Below are positions 1-9,024 of a stretch of DNA of 64,000 bases, one piece after another; within the stretch, counting starts at the first letter, position 1; each line of letters begins with the position of its first letter. Source of the DNA: UBA1731 sp964567665 (GTDB lineage: Bacteria > Verrucomicrobiota > Kiritimatiellia > RFP12 > UBA1067); NCBI GenBank assembly GCA_964567665.1, contig CAZMNN010000008.1:19324-83323 (forward strand). Reading direction: 5' to 3'. The notes below the pieces were generated by a model. The model was not told where the DNA came from. It saw nothing but the letters and a program-made list of their open reading frames with translations, and ran no database searches. A program made the position numbers and the translations under genes.

Positions 1-727
1 GGTCAAATCTCTCATCGGGAGACACCCACTGATCCACGCGCATGACGAGGGTCATCTTTTCGGGGTCGGAGAAGACCGTGCGGTAGGCGAACTTCACCGC
101 CGGGTCATGGAACGGATAGAACGCCATGAAAAGAACCGTCCCGTCGGCGTCGAACACGTTGAAGATGTGGTTGCCGGAATCAGGCGCCGGGCCGTTGATG
201 CGAGCTTCAACCGTTTCGCCCGCCTTGACCTTGATTATCTTGTCGCGGATGAAACGCGGCGAACGCGCACCGACGGCGTTTGAGAATACGCGCACCGAAC
301 CGGCCCTCTTCGCGGAGATGGAAACAGGCAGGTCTATCGTTCTGTTTCCCAAAATGCCGAAATCAGGAACACGGTATGCCGCCGCATCCTCGTCAAGCAC
401 GATGTCAAGACGCATCGTCTTCCCGTTGTCCGCAACCATGTCCACCGAAAACGAAGCGCCGTCCTTCGGCTCTACGCCAAGCGTCTTGAACCTGAAGACG
501 CGGCTTCCGACATGAAGCGCATCGTCATCCCACCAGCAGGCGACAGGCTTGCCCGGCTCGCAGAGCGGAAAGACCGCGCTTGGACGGTCTGCGTCACCTC
601 TCGCAAGCGCACACTGGATGCGGGAGTTGTTCTGCGAGGGGACGGCAGGCCAGCCTGGACGTGTGTTCCAGGCGAAAAGCGACGTGTACGCAAATAACGA
701 AACGGCAAGCAGACTCAATCTGTTCAT
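1..727 (-). CDS. Secreted protein of unknown function, cut by the window edge
   Basis: The reading frame opens at 727 and runs off the left edge with about 242 codons visible. It begins MNRLSLLAVSLFAYTSLFA, a clear signal peptide with a predicted cut after LFA, so the product is exported. The visible part looks beta-rich, with alternating hydrophobic residues and many Gly and Asp turns, and I see no catalytic motif in it. Its ATG overlaps the TGA of the upstream tandem esterase in an ATGA junction (724-727), so the two are very probably translationally coupled and belong to the AT1 operon. I do not recognise the family. A beta-sandwich domain at the front of a larger carbohydrate-active protein is a guess from context only. 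Confidence 0.8.
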   Translation of the reverse strand, partial: MNRLSLLAVSLFAYTSLFAWNTRPGWPAVPSQNNSRIQCALARGDADRPSAVFPLCEPGKPVACWWDDDALHVGSRVFRFKTLGVEPKDGASFSVDMVADNGKTMRLDIVLDEDAAAYRVPDFGILGNRTIDLPVSISAKRAGSVRVFSNAVGARSPRFIRDKIIKVKAGETVEARINGPAPDSGNHIFNVFDADGTVLFMAFYPFHDPAVKFAYRTVFSDPEKMTLVMRVDQWVSPDERFD

Positions 728-2184
728 TTTCCGATCACCTTCCTGAACTCAGGCTCCATGCACTCTCGCCAGATGGCGTACCCCTTCTCTGTGGGATGGA
801 TGTAGTCGCCCATCAGCGACTTCGGGATTTTGCCGTCCACAAGGAACCTATCGTACATATCCACATAGACAACGTTCCTGCCGTCGGCAAGCGAACGCAG
901 CTTCTCGCCGGAGATGCGGTTGCGTCCGTCCGCCCCGCCGTCCTTTGCAGGATCGCCGTCCGCCGTGCCGACCGCACGGGGGAGATAGCCCATGAGAAAG
1001 ACCTTGGCCTGCGGCTGCTTCTCGCGCAGGACGTCAAGGCAGGCCCTCACTCCATCGACCGTGTGTTCCGGGTTGTATCCGCCGATACCGTTGTTGTTCG
1101 TGCCAATCATGAGCATGGCAGCCTTCGCCCGGTAGCCGTCAAGCTCTCCATGCCGAAAACGCCACAGCAGGTTCTGCGTCTGATCTCCGCCATAACCGAG
1201 GTTCAGGATTGAGTAGCGGTTCGTGAGCGCGGCGTACTCCTTTCCGCCGTAGTCCTCCCAGAAGTGCGTGATGGAGTCGCCCGCGAACACGATGTCGATC
1301 TTTCCCTTTCTGTCGCGGACGGCCATGCGGTTGCGCATGAACCTGTCGCCCCACCAGTCCGCCCCCCGCCAGCTCGGCTGGGCGATGCGCGTCACGGCTC
1401 GCGTCGCCTCCGTCTTTCCGTCATGGAACGCCTCGCGGCAGAGGCTTGACGGATATGCGGAGGCAAGAGGCATCGGCTCTCCCCTCATTATCGCGTTCAC
1501 ATAGGGCAGCACCGCCGCCGTCCAGATGCGGTAGCCCTCCTCGCGCATATGATGGAAGTCCGGCATGATCGCCGCCGGCAGTGTGCCGTCGGCAAAAAGA
1601 AGCCGATCCGAGAAGTCGCACCACACGACCTTCCGCCCGTCCGCATACTTCTGCAGTTCGCGGTTCACGACCGCATTGCGGACGCGCATCGGATTGTCAG
1701 GACGCTCCCCGCGTGGCAGAATCGCGCACAGCACCGTGACGGCGTCCGGCTGCTTTGCGCGGATGACCTCAAGGATCCGCTTCACGCCGATGATTGTGTC
1801 TCCGGCCGGATCGTTGCGGTATCCGGTGTTGTTCGTCCCGATCGAGAGGATTATCGCCCTGGCGTCGTAGCCGTCAAGCTCTCCGCCCTCGGTGATGCGC
1901 CAAAGCAGGTTCTCCGTGCGGTCGCCGGAGAATCCGAGGTTGAGAGCCTTGTGCGGTTCGCCCGCCCAATAGCAGTCCCAAACCGGCCGGCCCATCCCGC
2001 TGCCGCCCATTTCGAAGAAGTGCGCCGATGAGTCGCCGAGGAACACGACCTTGGAGCCGCCGGCCTCAACGAGCTTTTTCTTGTCCGCCAGCCGCTTCGA
2101 CCACCAGTTCCCCGCATCTGTCATCTGCGGCATCGGCGAAACCGAAAGCGCCGCCGCGAACAGCACCGCAAACATCGACGTCAT
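724..2184 (-). CDS. Secreted tandem SGNH/GDSL esterase (two catalytic domains)
   Basis: 486 residues with a short N-terminal signal sequence. Two SGNH hydrolase domains of the PAF-acetylhydrolase-like type lie one after the other. Domain 1 (about 40-235) has VFLGDSS with the nucleophile at Ser52, block II GFSGDRT, block III GTNN and a catalytic DFHH. Domain 2 (about 290-486) repeats the order with VFAGDSITHFWED, GYGGDQT, GTNN and DYIHPTEKGY. All catalytic Ser, Gly, Asn, Asp and His positions are present in both, so both look active. Such enzymes usually remove acetyl or acyl groups from glycans; the substrate cannot be read here. A good ribosome site, GGGAGG, precedes the ATG. The gene follows AT1 by 19 bases and overlaps the next gene by 4. 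Confidence 0.9.
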   Translation of the reverse strand: MTSMFAVLFAAALSVSPMPQMTDAGNWWSKRLADKKKLVEAGGSKVVFLGDSSAHFFEMGGSGMGRPVWDCYWAGEPHKALNLGFSGDRTENLLWRITEGGELDGYDARAIILSIGTNNTGYRNDPAGDTIIGVKRILEVIRAKQPDAVTVLCAILPRGERPDNPMRVRNAVVNRELQKYADGRKVVWCDFSDRLLFADGTLPAAIMPDFHHMREEGYRIWTAAVLPYVNAIMRGEPMPLASAYPSSLCREAFHDGKTEATRAVTRIAQPSWRGADWWGDRFMRNRMAVRDRKGKIDIVFAGDSITHFWEDYGGKEYAALTNRYSILNLGYGGDQTQNLLWRFRHGELDGYRAKAAMLMIGTNNNGIGGYNPEHTVDGVRACLDVLREKQPQAKVFLMGYLPRAVGTADGDPAKDGGADGRNRISGEKLRSLADGRNVVYVDMYDRFLVDGKIPKSLMGDYIHPTEKGYAIWRECMEPEFRKVIGK

Positions 2185-2203
2185 GTGCGCACCTCCCGGA
2201 TGC

Positions 2204-5200
2204 TCAGCGTATGCTGATGACCATGCTGCGGTAGTACGGCGTCATGTACACAACGCCGTCATGCGCCTCGAATTTGCCGCCAAGTTCGCGGATGCCGAGG
2301 TTGACGGCTTTCCAGCGAGAGACGTCTGGCGCCGCGCCCTCGTATCTGGCGACGGCGACAGCCTTGTACGGACGCTCAAGCGGTTCGCTGCCGACGCCGC
2401 GCCCTGCGTCCACCCTGAACGATCCCGTCACCGCCACATCGGAAAGCGTAGGAATCGCCCCCGGAACGGTGCCGTCGGCTGCGACAGACACGGAAAGGCC
2501 GCCGTTCGCGATTGTGCCGTTCATGACAGTGCCGCTTCCGCCGACCCGCACGGGCAGCGAGTTGCCGTCGAGATCGACAGCGCCTTCATCAATGCGCGTC
2601 ACTCCGGTGTAGCCGACAGACGTCGGGCCGAGCGCCAGCGTGCCAGCGCCCTGCTTGACCAATCCGCCAGGGCCGGTGACGGGACGGTTCATCGTCCATG
2701 TGGCATCAGCCGGAACGTCAAGCACAAGGCCGACGTTCGTGACCGCGATGACGATCTTCTCCGGCATCTCGCACTCGAACGTGAAATCGCCGGACTTCGC
2801 CGGAATCCACTTCGAGTCATCAAACGTGATACGCAACGGATTTTCAGCCGTTAACGCCGCATTCGTCCTTATCTCGCTGCACCTGAACTCCGAACCGTTA
2901 AGGAACTTCGCGTCTATCCATGCGGTTGCAATCTGCGACTCCCAATATATCTTCGTGGAATCAAGGTCTTCGTTCGCCGCAAGTATGGAGTTGTCAAACG
3001 TCATCTTCGCAGGACGGTAAAGCGAAATGCCGGCGCTGCCCGCCAAAAGTCTGGAGCCGCCAAATATCTCATATTCCGTCGCAGCCACGTTCTCACCTGA
3101 ACGGTTGGGCTGGACGATGTATGTCGCCATGAGCGTCGAGCGGTCTGCCACCTTCACCTTCGTGACGAGGTCGCTTCTGCGGTTGAACCGGTTGACCATG
3201 AGCGTGTCCACCTTGGCGTACGCACCATTGGTGACGAAAAGGTACGGATCGGTGACGAACGAGCTGGCTGTGCTGCCGCCGGGCGCGATGACGAAATGTC
3301 TTGACCCCTCATGAAAATCCACCGAGCAGTTGTCGATTACCAGTCCGGGCTGCACCGAACCGTTGAGTGTGGGATGTCCGACCGTGACCACGCCCTTGAT
3401 GCGTGCTGCCGCATTGTCGCCCTTGCCGCGCAGCACCATTTCGCCGTCGGTGACGTTGAAGCATCCATACGAGGCATTCGTCGGCATCATGCCGTTTTGC
3501 TCGTCAAACACAAGCGGATGTATCTGCGATTCATACCACGGCCACGCGGCAGGGCCCCACGGCGCATAGCCATCGCCGGACACAAGCGTCTGCGAGCCCT
3601 CAATTTCCCAGACGAGACGCCCGGAGCCACGCTTGATGAACGAACCTGCCGTCGCTTTCGGGGCAGGCATCGTGACGTCGCCGCCAACCACCTTCATTAT
3701 CACGCCATTCGTCTTGGTTGTCGCGTTTATCTCAAGCGGTGCGTAAAGCGTCTTGTCGCCATCGCCAATGAACTCAAGCGTTCCGTCGCGCAGCATTCCC
3801 GGCTTGACGCTTCCGTCCTTCCCTACGCCAAGGGCATCGACAAGCGCAACCGCGATCTTGCCGCCTCTAAGCTCCCATCCAAGCACAAAGAGGTTGTCTT
3901 CATTCGCGAGCGTGAGCGCACCGTCCCCGTTCTTGACGAGACGGCCACGCTTCAGCGTTCCGGAAAGCGTAAGATCGGCATCCTTCGCGACATTGACTGA
4001 GAATATGTCCGATGCACCGTTTTCGTAACTGGATGAGCGCGTCTCCGTTCCCGACGCGAGGTTGATCTCGGTAATGCCGGCTTCGCGTACTTCATACTTG
4101 AGTTCATACCCGCCGCTCCCGTCCTCGGACTGCGAAAGCGTAAGCGCCATGCCATCGTCAAGCCCCGACATCACGACCGCCTTGCTCCATTTCTCAAGCT
4201 GCTCCGAGGTCAACGGCTTGGAGAGCTTCAGCACAGAGCCAATGTCGCCGATCGACGCTCCGCCGGTAAACGCGAGGTACACATCGCCGAAATCGCAGTC
4301 GCCGGTCACGGTGATTGGCTTGGACGAATCGATCTTCAGGGTGCCGCCGTTGAGGACGAGGTTTTCGACCGTCCGCCCAGTGATGTCCACCGTTCCGCCA
4401 TGAACCTCAACATACGAAAGTTCGCTCAGGTCGCCCGTCAGCGTCTTCACGCCGTCTCCGGTGAGGATGAGCCGTCCAAAGCCAGCGGCGTCCGCCTTGT
4501 CCGAAAACGACTGGGCTATCGTTATGTTGTAGCCTGCCGAATCGACCGTAAGCCCCTTTTCGCCGAGACGCGCTTCGCCAAGCCCGTACATCTGGTAGGT
4601 GTTCGACTCGACGGCCTCAAGCGTACCGCCGTTCGCCTCGAATGCAGACTTTCCGACATTACCCCAGATCTGATGGCACTTCACAATGCCGCCGTTGAAA
4701 ATCAGACGACCGGAACGGTTCGTATGCTCCGAAATCGATATTCCGTATCCACGCTGTCTTGACGTGATGTCAAGTGTACCGCCGGTTATGCGGATTGTGT
4801 CCTCCACAGAACCGTCCGTGCCCGCATCATACGATGAACCAGTGCGCAGATGATTGAGAGACACGGTGCCGCCGGAGAGGTTGAATTCGCCATTCCCATA
4901 AACTCCAACATTGAAGGGCGTATGGTGCGTAGCAGTCAGTTCACCGCCACTGAAATTGAAGATGCCGTAGCGGTTTGCCGGATAGCCAACATGGATTACG
5001 CCTGTGCTTCCGTTAAAGTCGAACCTTCCGCTCGTCACGTTCACCGTAGCCGTCGCAGCCAAAGACGAGACGCTTTCCCATCCGCCTATGAACATCTGTC
5101 CTTCAAAACGGGCATACGTGTTGTCGAAATCAAGAACCGCACCGCCCTGATAGCCCGATACAAAGATATGTCTGTTAGTTATCACGCTGTCCTTGAACGT

Positions 5201-6481
5201 CGCCGGCATAGGCTTCGCCCCGTACCCGATGCCGAAGATTCCGTTTGTATCATTCACCACAAGCGCGTTTGTGAACGACGAACCGCAAAGAAGCATATTG
5301 CCGCAGTTGTACACGGAGGCGTTCGTGACGGCAAAGCTTGCCGGCGATTCGCAATTTATGGCGTTCCCCATGTAGAAAGGTTTGGCGGAGTTTTTCGGCG
5401 TCATGCGCAATGCGCCACCATCACGGATCACGATGCGGATCGACGGAGAGTCGTTCGTGCAGTTGAAGTTCACCGAATCGGTGCATATCCATTCGCCCGC
5501 AACGTCAAAGCCCAAATGTCCGCGCCAATGGCTGATATAGTAATTGTGAGTGAGCCTCGCGCCGTTTTCCACGAAAAAGTTCCATCGCCTGTCTTCGCCG
5601 ACGCCAATGTCTCTCCCAGGACCTCCGGCGGACATTCCGGCGCGGAACGATACGTCTGCGCCTTTTTTCAGCCAGAACTGCGTCTCGGCGTCGTTCTCCC
5701 TTATGTAACTGCCCGTGTGCGGAAGCATTACCGAACCGTGGAACGAGGCCTGCCCGGCGAAGACGACCCTGTTCGTCGAGGCGTTCGACTGCATTCGCAC
5801 TGTCGGAAACCTGAAACTCGTATCCGCACCGAAGACAAGCTCCGCGTCAACAAATGCATAGTCTTTGCCTCCAAAGAAAATCATGTACGGCGGCGCAGTC
5901 CACGAAGAGCCTGGCGGATCGTAGAAGTTGTATGTGCCTTTGATGAATTCACCCTTGACGACGTGCAAGGCGGTGGATGACAGCCTGTACTGAAAATTCG
6001 AGATAAGGTAGTCAGGCTTGGAATGTCGATCGGCAGCCGGAAACGCGGCGTACCTTTCAAGGTTGAAGAAATGCCAGGAAGTTCCATTGTCGCAAAGCGC
6101 AAACGTTTCATCGGGATATGAACCAGATGGATCATCCGCACGCACAAGCGTAGTCTCAGAACCGTCAATTTCAACGGTCTGCCCCTCATAGACCGCCGGA
6201 CGCAACGCCGCATTGTTCGTGAATACGCCTGACGGGAACGTCACCTTGTACGACTGCGCGACATTGAACACTGCCCGATTGCCGATGTCCGGAACAACTC
6301 CAAGCGACCAGTGGTTCGCGTTGGTGTAATCTCCGTCATAAGATCCATCGACCGCTATCCAGTTGTTGTTTGTATACGCGCCAAGCTCAGTCGACCACAT
6401 GGCCACCGACACGGCGCAACCCAACACGGCGATGCGAACCTTGACACTGAAAACCGACATTCCCGAAACAGCGTTTTTCAT
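2204..6481 (-). CDS. AT1: giant secreted beta-strand-repeat protein with C-terminal VISIR tail
   Basis: About 1425 residues from the ATG at 6481. An earlier in-frame ATG lies at 6502, but 6481 has GGTGG seven bases upstream and is followed by a signal peptide (VLGCAVSVAMWS core). The body is Gly/Asn/Thr/Asp-rich repetitive beta structure, probably a long parallel beta-helix. A passenger-associated repeat is recognisable near residue 1270 (GGLVKQGAGTLALGP ... GYTGVTRIDEGAV), and a weaker one reads LVKNGDGALTLANEDN. There is no C-terminal beta-barrel, PEP-CTERM or LPXTG. The protein ends in two short strands, VVYMTP and RSMVISIR, with Arg last, shared in type with the four other giant proteins here. 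Likely a cell-surface or secreted glycan-binding scaffold (inference). It heads an operon with the esterase. Confidence 0.85.
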   Translation of the reverse strand: MKNAVSGMSVFSVKVRIAVLGCAVSVAMWSTELGAYTNNNWIAVDGSYDGDYTNANHWSLGVVPDIGNRAVFNVAQSYKVTFPSGVFTNNAALRPAVYEGQTVEIDGSETTLVRADDPSGSYPDETFALCDNGTSWHFFNLERYAAFPAADRHSKPDYLISNFQYRLSSTALHVVKGEFIKGTYNFYDPPGSSWTAPPYMIFFGGKDYAFVDAELVFGADTSFRFPTVRMQSNASTNRVVFAGQASFHGSVMLPHTGSYIRENDAETQFWLKKGADVSFRAGMSAGGPGRDIGVGEDRRWNFFVENGARLTHNYYISHWRGHLGFDVAGEWICTDSVNFNCTNDSPSIRIVIRDGGALRMTPKNSAKPFYMGNAINCESPASFAVTNASVYNCGNMLLCGSSFTNALVVNDTNGIFGIGYGAKPMPATFKDSVITNRHIFVSGYQGGAVLDFDNTYARFEGQMFIGGWESVSSLAATATVNVTSGRFDFNGSTGVIHVGYPANRYGIFNFSGGELTATHHTPFNVGVYGNGEFNLSGGTVSLNHLRTGSSYDAGTDGSVEDTIRITGGTLDITSRQRGYGISISEHTNRSGRLIFNGGIVKCHQIWGNVGKSAFEANGGTLEAVESNTYQMYGLGEARLGEKGLTVDSAGYNITIAQSFSDKADAAGFGRLILTGDGVKTLTGDLSELSYVEVHGGTVDITGRTVENLVLNGGTLKIDSSKPITVTGDCDFGDVYLAFTGGASIGDIGSVLKLSKPLTSEQLEKWSKAVVMSGLDDGMALTLSQSEDGSGGYELKYEVREAGITEINLASGTETRSSSYENGASDIFSVNVAKDADLTLSGTLKRGRLVKNGDGALTLANEDNLFVLGWELRGGKIAVALVDALGVGKDGSVKPGMLRDGTLEFIGDGDKTLYAPLEINATTKTNGVIMKVVGGDVTMPAPKATAGSFIKRGSGRLVWEIEGSQTLVSGDGYAPWGPAAWPWYESQIHPLVFDEQNGMMPTNASYGCFNVTDGEMVLRGKGDNAAARIKGVVTVGHPTLNGSVQPGLVIDNCSVDFHEGSRHFVIAPGGSTASSFVTDPYLFVTNGAYAKVDTLMVNRFNRRSDLVTKVKVADRSTLMATYIVQPNRSGENVAATEYEIFGGSRLLAGSAGISLYRPAKMTFDNSILAANEDLDSTKIYWESQIATAWIDAKFLNGSEFRCSEIRTNAALTAENPLRITFDDSKWIPAKSGDFTFECEMPEKIVIAVTNVGLVLDVPADATWTMNRPVTGPGGLVKQGAGTLALGPTSVGYTGVTRIDEGAVDLDGNSLPVRVGGSGTVMNGTIANGGLSVSVAADGTVPGAIPTLSDVAVTGSFRVDAGRGVGSEPLERPYKAVAVARYEGAAPDVSRWKAVNLGIRELGGKFEAHDGVVYMTPYYRSMVISIR

Positions 6482-6537
6482 CTGTTTTCCACCCTTTCGC
6501 ATGAAACCTGATACGGCTTTGAATTCATTGGACAGGT

Positions 6538-6566
6538 AATCTACCAAAATGATTTTTTTTTTTCAA
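6538..6566 (-). promoter_or_regulatory. AT1 promoter with A11 tract across the -35/spacer
   Basis: On the minus strand TTGAAA (6561-6566) is followed by a 17-base spacer and TAGATT (6538-6543). The homopolymer A11 (6553-6563) forms the last three bases of the -35 box and the first eight of the spacer. The leader to the ATG at 6481 is about 50 bases. Gain or loss of one A would change spacer length directly. Confidence 0.65.
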
Positions 6567-6613
6567 CCACAAAATGCAACTTTTCGGCTCTTCACCAATG
6601 TGGCACAAGGGGC

Positions 6614-6640
6614 AAAAAAAAAGCCGCAAATGCGATTGCG
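6614..6640 (-). terminator. Second, weak intrinsic terminator ahead of AT1
   Basis: In the minus direction a 5-bp stem (CGCAA/TTGCG, six-base loop) is followed by GC and a T9 run (complement of A9 at 6614-6622). It lies between the strong terminator at 6688-6730 and the AT1 promoter and would further block read-through from the GH95 unit. Confidence 0.4.
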
Positions 6641-6687
6641 AAAGGACGTTTCGCGGCCCACCGCCGTGATGGCGCACAAAACAATTG

Positions 6688-6730
6688 CGCCACGCCCGTC
6701 CGCGCATTGTGTACACGGACGGGCGTGGCG
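6688..6730 (-). terminator. Intrinsic terminator of the GH95 operon
   Basis: Perfect 15-bp GC-rich stem (arms 6688-6702 and 6716-6730, 13-base loop) just after the GH95 stop codon. In the minus direction it is followed by CAATTGTTTTG. It ends the 10520-to-6753 transcription unit. Confidence 0.8.
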
Positions 6731-6752
6731 ATATGGGGCTATGGCTGCGACG

Positions 6753-9008
6753 CTATTTCGCCGTCTTCGCCGGCGGCGAGAGGCGGCGGCGCTCACCCTT
6801 CGCAAGCTTCAGGCTGACGGTTTCACCGTTGCCCCACGGCAACGCGATCTTCACGTCCGCCGCATGGGTCGCCTCAAGGTCGATGTACTGCACCTTCCCC
6901 TTCTTGCGGGATGCGCCGACCAGAACCCCCTCATCCGAAAGCATTCCGGAGAACGACGTCTCACGCCACCGGAGCGGTGCGCCCTGAAACACCCGCATCA
7001 CACCTCCGCGCTGATGCAGGAACATCTCCTGCACGGCGGCGGTGGCGGCCATCGCGCCATCCATCTGCATTATCTCGTCCGGCTCGCCGCACGGTGCGAA
7101 CGTGTTCTTGCGCATCAGGCAGAATCCGGGGAAGTACGGGTCGTGGCGCGAACCGTGGCCGGGATTGGTGAACATCCTCTCCCACATGTGAAGCGTAAGC
7201 TCAGCAGCGTCCGCGTGTCCCATGTGGAGCTGCAGCATTGCCGCCCACGGGAACGCCCAGCCGGACCAAAGCCCAAGTCCTTCCGCCTGCCATCTGTCGA
7301 AAGAGACGATTGTCGACCTGCGTATCGCCGGGTCGTCGTAGTCAAGCACGTCGAACGGCACGTATCCGGCGAGATGGGAATGATGGCGGTGCGATTCGGG
7401 GAGCGTAAGCCCCTGCCACAGCTCGATTTCTCCGCCGGGCTTGCCGCCAACGAAGGATGCGAGAGGCAGACGCCTCTCCACGTCCATCCACATCGGATCA
7501 GGCTTCTCCCCGAGCATCTCCGCTGCACGGATCAGGTCGCGGGCCAGACGGTGAGCCGCTGCAAGCTGGAAGCTCGCGTCGCGTCCCCAGCCGGGATTGT
7601 CGTTGAACTCCGGCGACGTGGAGACCGGCAGCGACAGCGCTCCGCCGCGCTCCTCCATCATCGCACGGTACACGTTCATTGCGCCCTTCATGAGGGGATA
7701 TGCGTCCGTCTTCAGGAATTCTACGTCACCGCTCATCGTGACATAGCGGAACATCATCTGGCAGGTCCAGGCGGTGCAGGCATGATCCATCGTTCCGGCC
7801 CAGTAGCCGCCGATGAGGCGGCATCTGTCATCCACCGAATGGGGGAGCATGAACCCGTCCTCGATGCCCACGAACTTGCGGGCGTTGTCGCGCAGGATCG
7901 GCCACCAGCTCTTGACCATCGCGAAGAGCGGCTTCAGCGATTCGAGGTGGTTGCCACGGTATGCCGGCCAGTAGCACATCTGCACGTTTATGTTGAAGTG
8001 GTAGTCGCCGTTCCATGGCGGCAGACGGTACTCCTCCGTCCACGGCCCCTGCAACGGAGCGGGTACGCCATTCGGACCGGTCATCGAGCCGAACTTGTAC
8101 ATTCCGAAGTCGTGGATGCGCTGGATCGTCTCGTCCGGCACGTCTATGGCGGGCGTATTTCTCCACCATTCTCTCCAGAACGAGACGGATGCCGCCTTCA
8201 CGGCGTCAAAGCCCTTCTTCTTGCCGTCCGTCAGCGCATTTGTGAGCGCGACACCGGCCGCAGCGCCGTCCGCGCCGCGCACCGCAGTGACAAACGAAGC
8301 TCTGCCGGCTGAGACGAATCCGGCGGCGATGGCAGGATCGTCCGGAAGCGTCTGCACGAATCCGCCGCCGTCGGTGAGCATGATGTCAACCGGCGGCACG
8401 AAGAGTGTGCTCTCCAGTTCCTTCCTGACCAGTGGGCTGTTCCACGCCGGTATGCCCTTGCCGCCGACAGGGACGCAGCCCTTCGGCCACGAGATTGCAA
8501 GCACACCGCTCGCACGGTCGAGTGCGACCGTAATCTCGCCCAAGTCCTCGCCGTCGCGTTCACGCACAACGTCTATTTCGCCGATTCCGTCCTCCGTGTC
8601 CAACTCGCCCTCGTCCAGCACAACGCCGTCGGGAAGCGTGAACTCCACGTGTCCGATCGGGATGATGCGCGGATTCCTCGGCTCGCCGGGTTTCTGTTCG
8701 CCGCGCCTGAAAAGATCCTTCACCCTGTCGTAGTCGCCCGCGTGGAGAGCCGCCACGATGTTCGTGTAGCACTGGTCGTCGTGCCAGTCGTATCCGCCGC
8801 GATGATCCCACGTGTCGTCGCGTCCGACCGTCACCTTCAGAGTACGGCCTTCGCCCCACACGAGAAAGCCGTTCACGGCGTTTCCGAAAGGGATCCCCTG
8901 ATGCGATTGGGTGAGCGGGAACTGCCACTCCACTTCAACCCGTTCGGACATCGCAGGTGTCGCGACTACGCATACCGCCGCAACCGCCGCCAATCTGACT
9001 GCATTCAT
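6753..9008 (-). CDS. Secreted GH95-like glycoside hydrolase
   Basis: 751 residues from the ATG at 9008, which has GGAG nine bases upstream and opens a signal peptide (MNAVRLAAVAAVCVVATPAMS). Upstream in-frame ATGs would overlap the kinase gene and would lengthen the n-region. Family GH95 (alpha-L-fucosidase / alpha-L-galactosidase type, (alpha/alpha)6 barrel) is recognised from the N-terminal beta-sandwich, the block WNGDYHFNINVQMCYWPAYR, the SPEFNDNPGWGRD block that aligns with the general-acid region, HHSHLAGYVPF, and the late block EIMQMDGAMAATAAVQEM. Length is normal for the family. Probable role: removal of terminal fucose or galactose from glycans outside the cytoplasm. It is the last gene of a three-gene unit, 16 bases after the kinase stop. 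Confidence 0.85.
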   Translation of the reverse strand: MNAVRLAAVAAVCVVATPAMSERVEVEWQFPLTQSHQGIPFGNAVNGFLVWGEGRTLKVTVGRDDTWDHRGGYDWHDDQCYTNIVAALHAGDYDRVKDLFRRGEQKPGEPRNPRIIPIGHVEFTLPDGVVLDEGELDTEDGIGEIDVVRERDGEDLGEITVALDRASGVLAISWPKGCVPVGGKGIPAWNSPLVRKELESTLFVPPVDIMLTDGGGFVQTLPDDPAIAAGFVSAGRASFVTAVRGADGAAAGVALTNALTDGKKKGFDAVKAASVSFWREWWRNTPAIDVPDETIQRIHDFGMYKFGSMTGPNGVPAPLQGPWTEEYRLPPWNGDYHFNINVQMCYWPAYRGNHLESLKPLFAMVKSWWPILRDNARKFVGIEDGFMLPHSVDDRCRLIGGYWAGTMDHACTAWTCQMMFRYVTMSGDVEFLKTDAYPLMKGAMNVYRAMMEERGGALSLPVSTSPEFNDNPGWGRDASFQLAAAHRLARDLIRAAEMLGEKPDPMWMDVERRLPLASFVGGKPGGEIELWQGLTLPESHRHHSHLAGYVPFDVLDYDDPAIRRSTIVSFDRWQAEGLGLWSGWAFPWAAMLQLHMGHADAAELTLHMWERMFTNPGHGSRHDPYFPGFCLMRKNTFAPCGEPDEIMQMDGAMAATAAVQEMFLHQRGGVMRVFQGAPLRWRETSFSGMLSDEGVLVGASRKKGKVQYIDLEATHAADVKIALPWGNGETVSLKLAKGERRRLSPPAKTAK

Positions 9009-9024
9009 TGTCTTGCTCTCCATT

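Noticed and set aside
2204..6481. Classical type V autotransporter
   Set aside because: The giant proteins have passenger-type repeats but no C-terminal beta-barrel of about 250-300 residues. The end is a short hydrophobic strand with Arg last.
6614..6622. A9 tract as a further phase-variable site
   Set aside because: It is the T run of a hairpin in the minus direction and lies outside the AT1 promoter, so a terminator explains it better. The same holds for A9 at 33161-33169.
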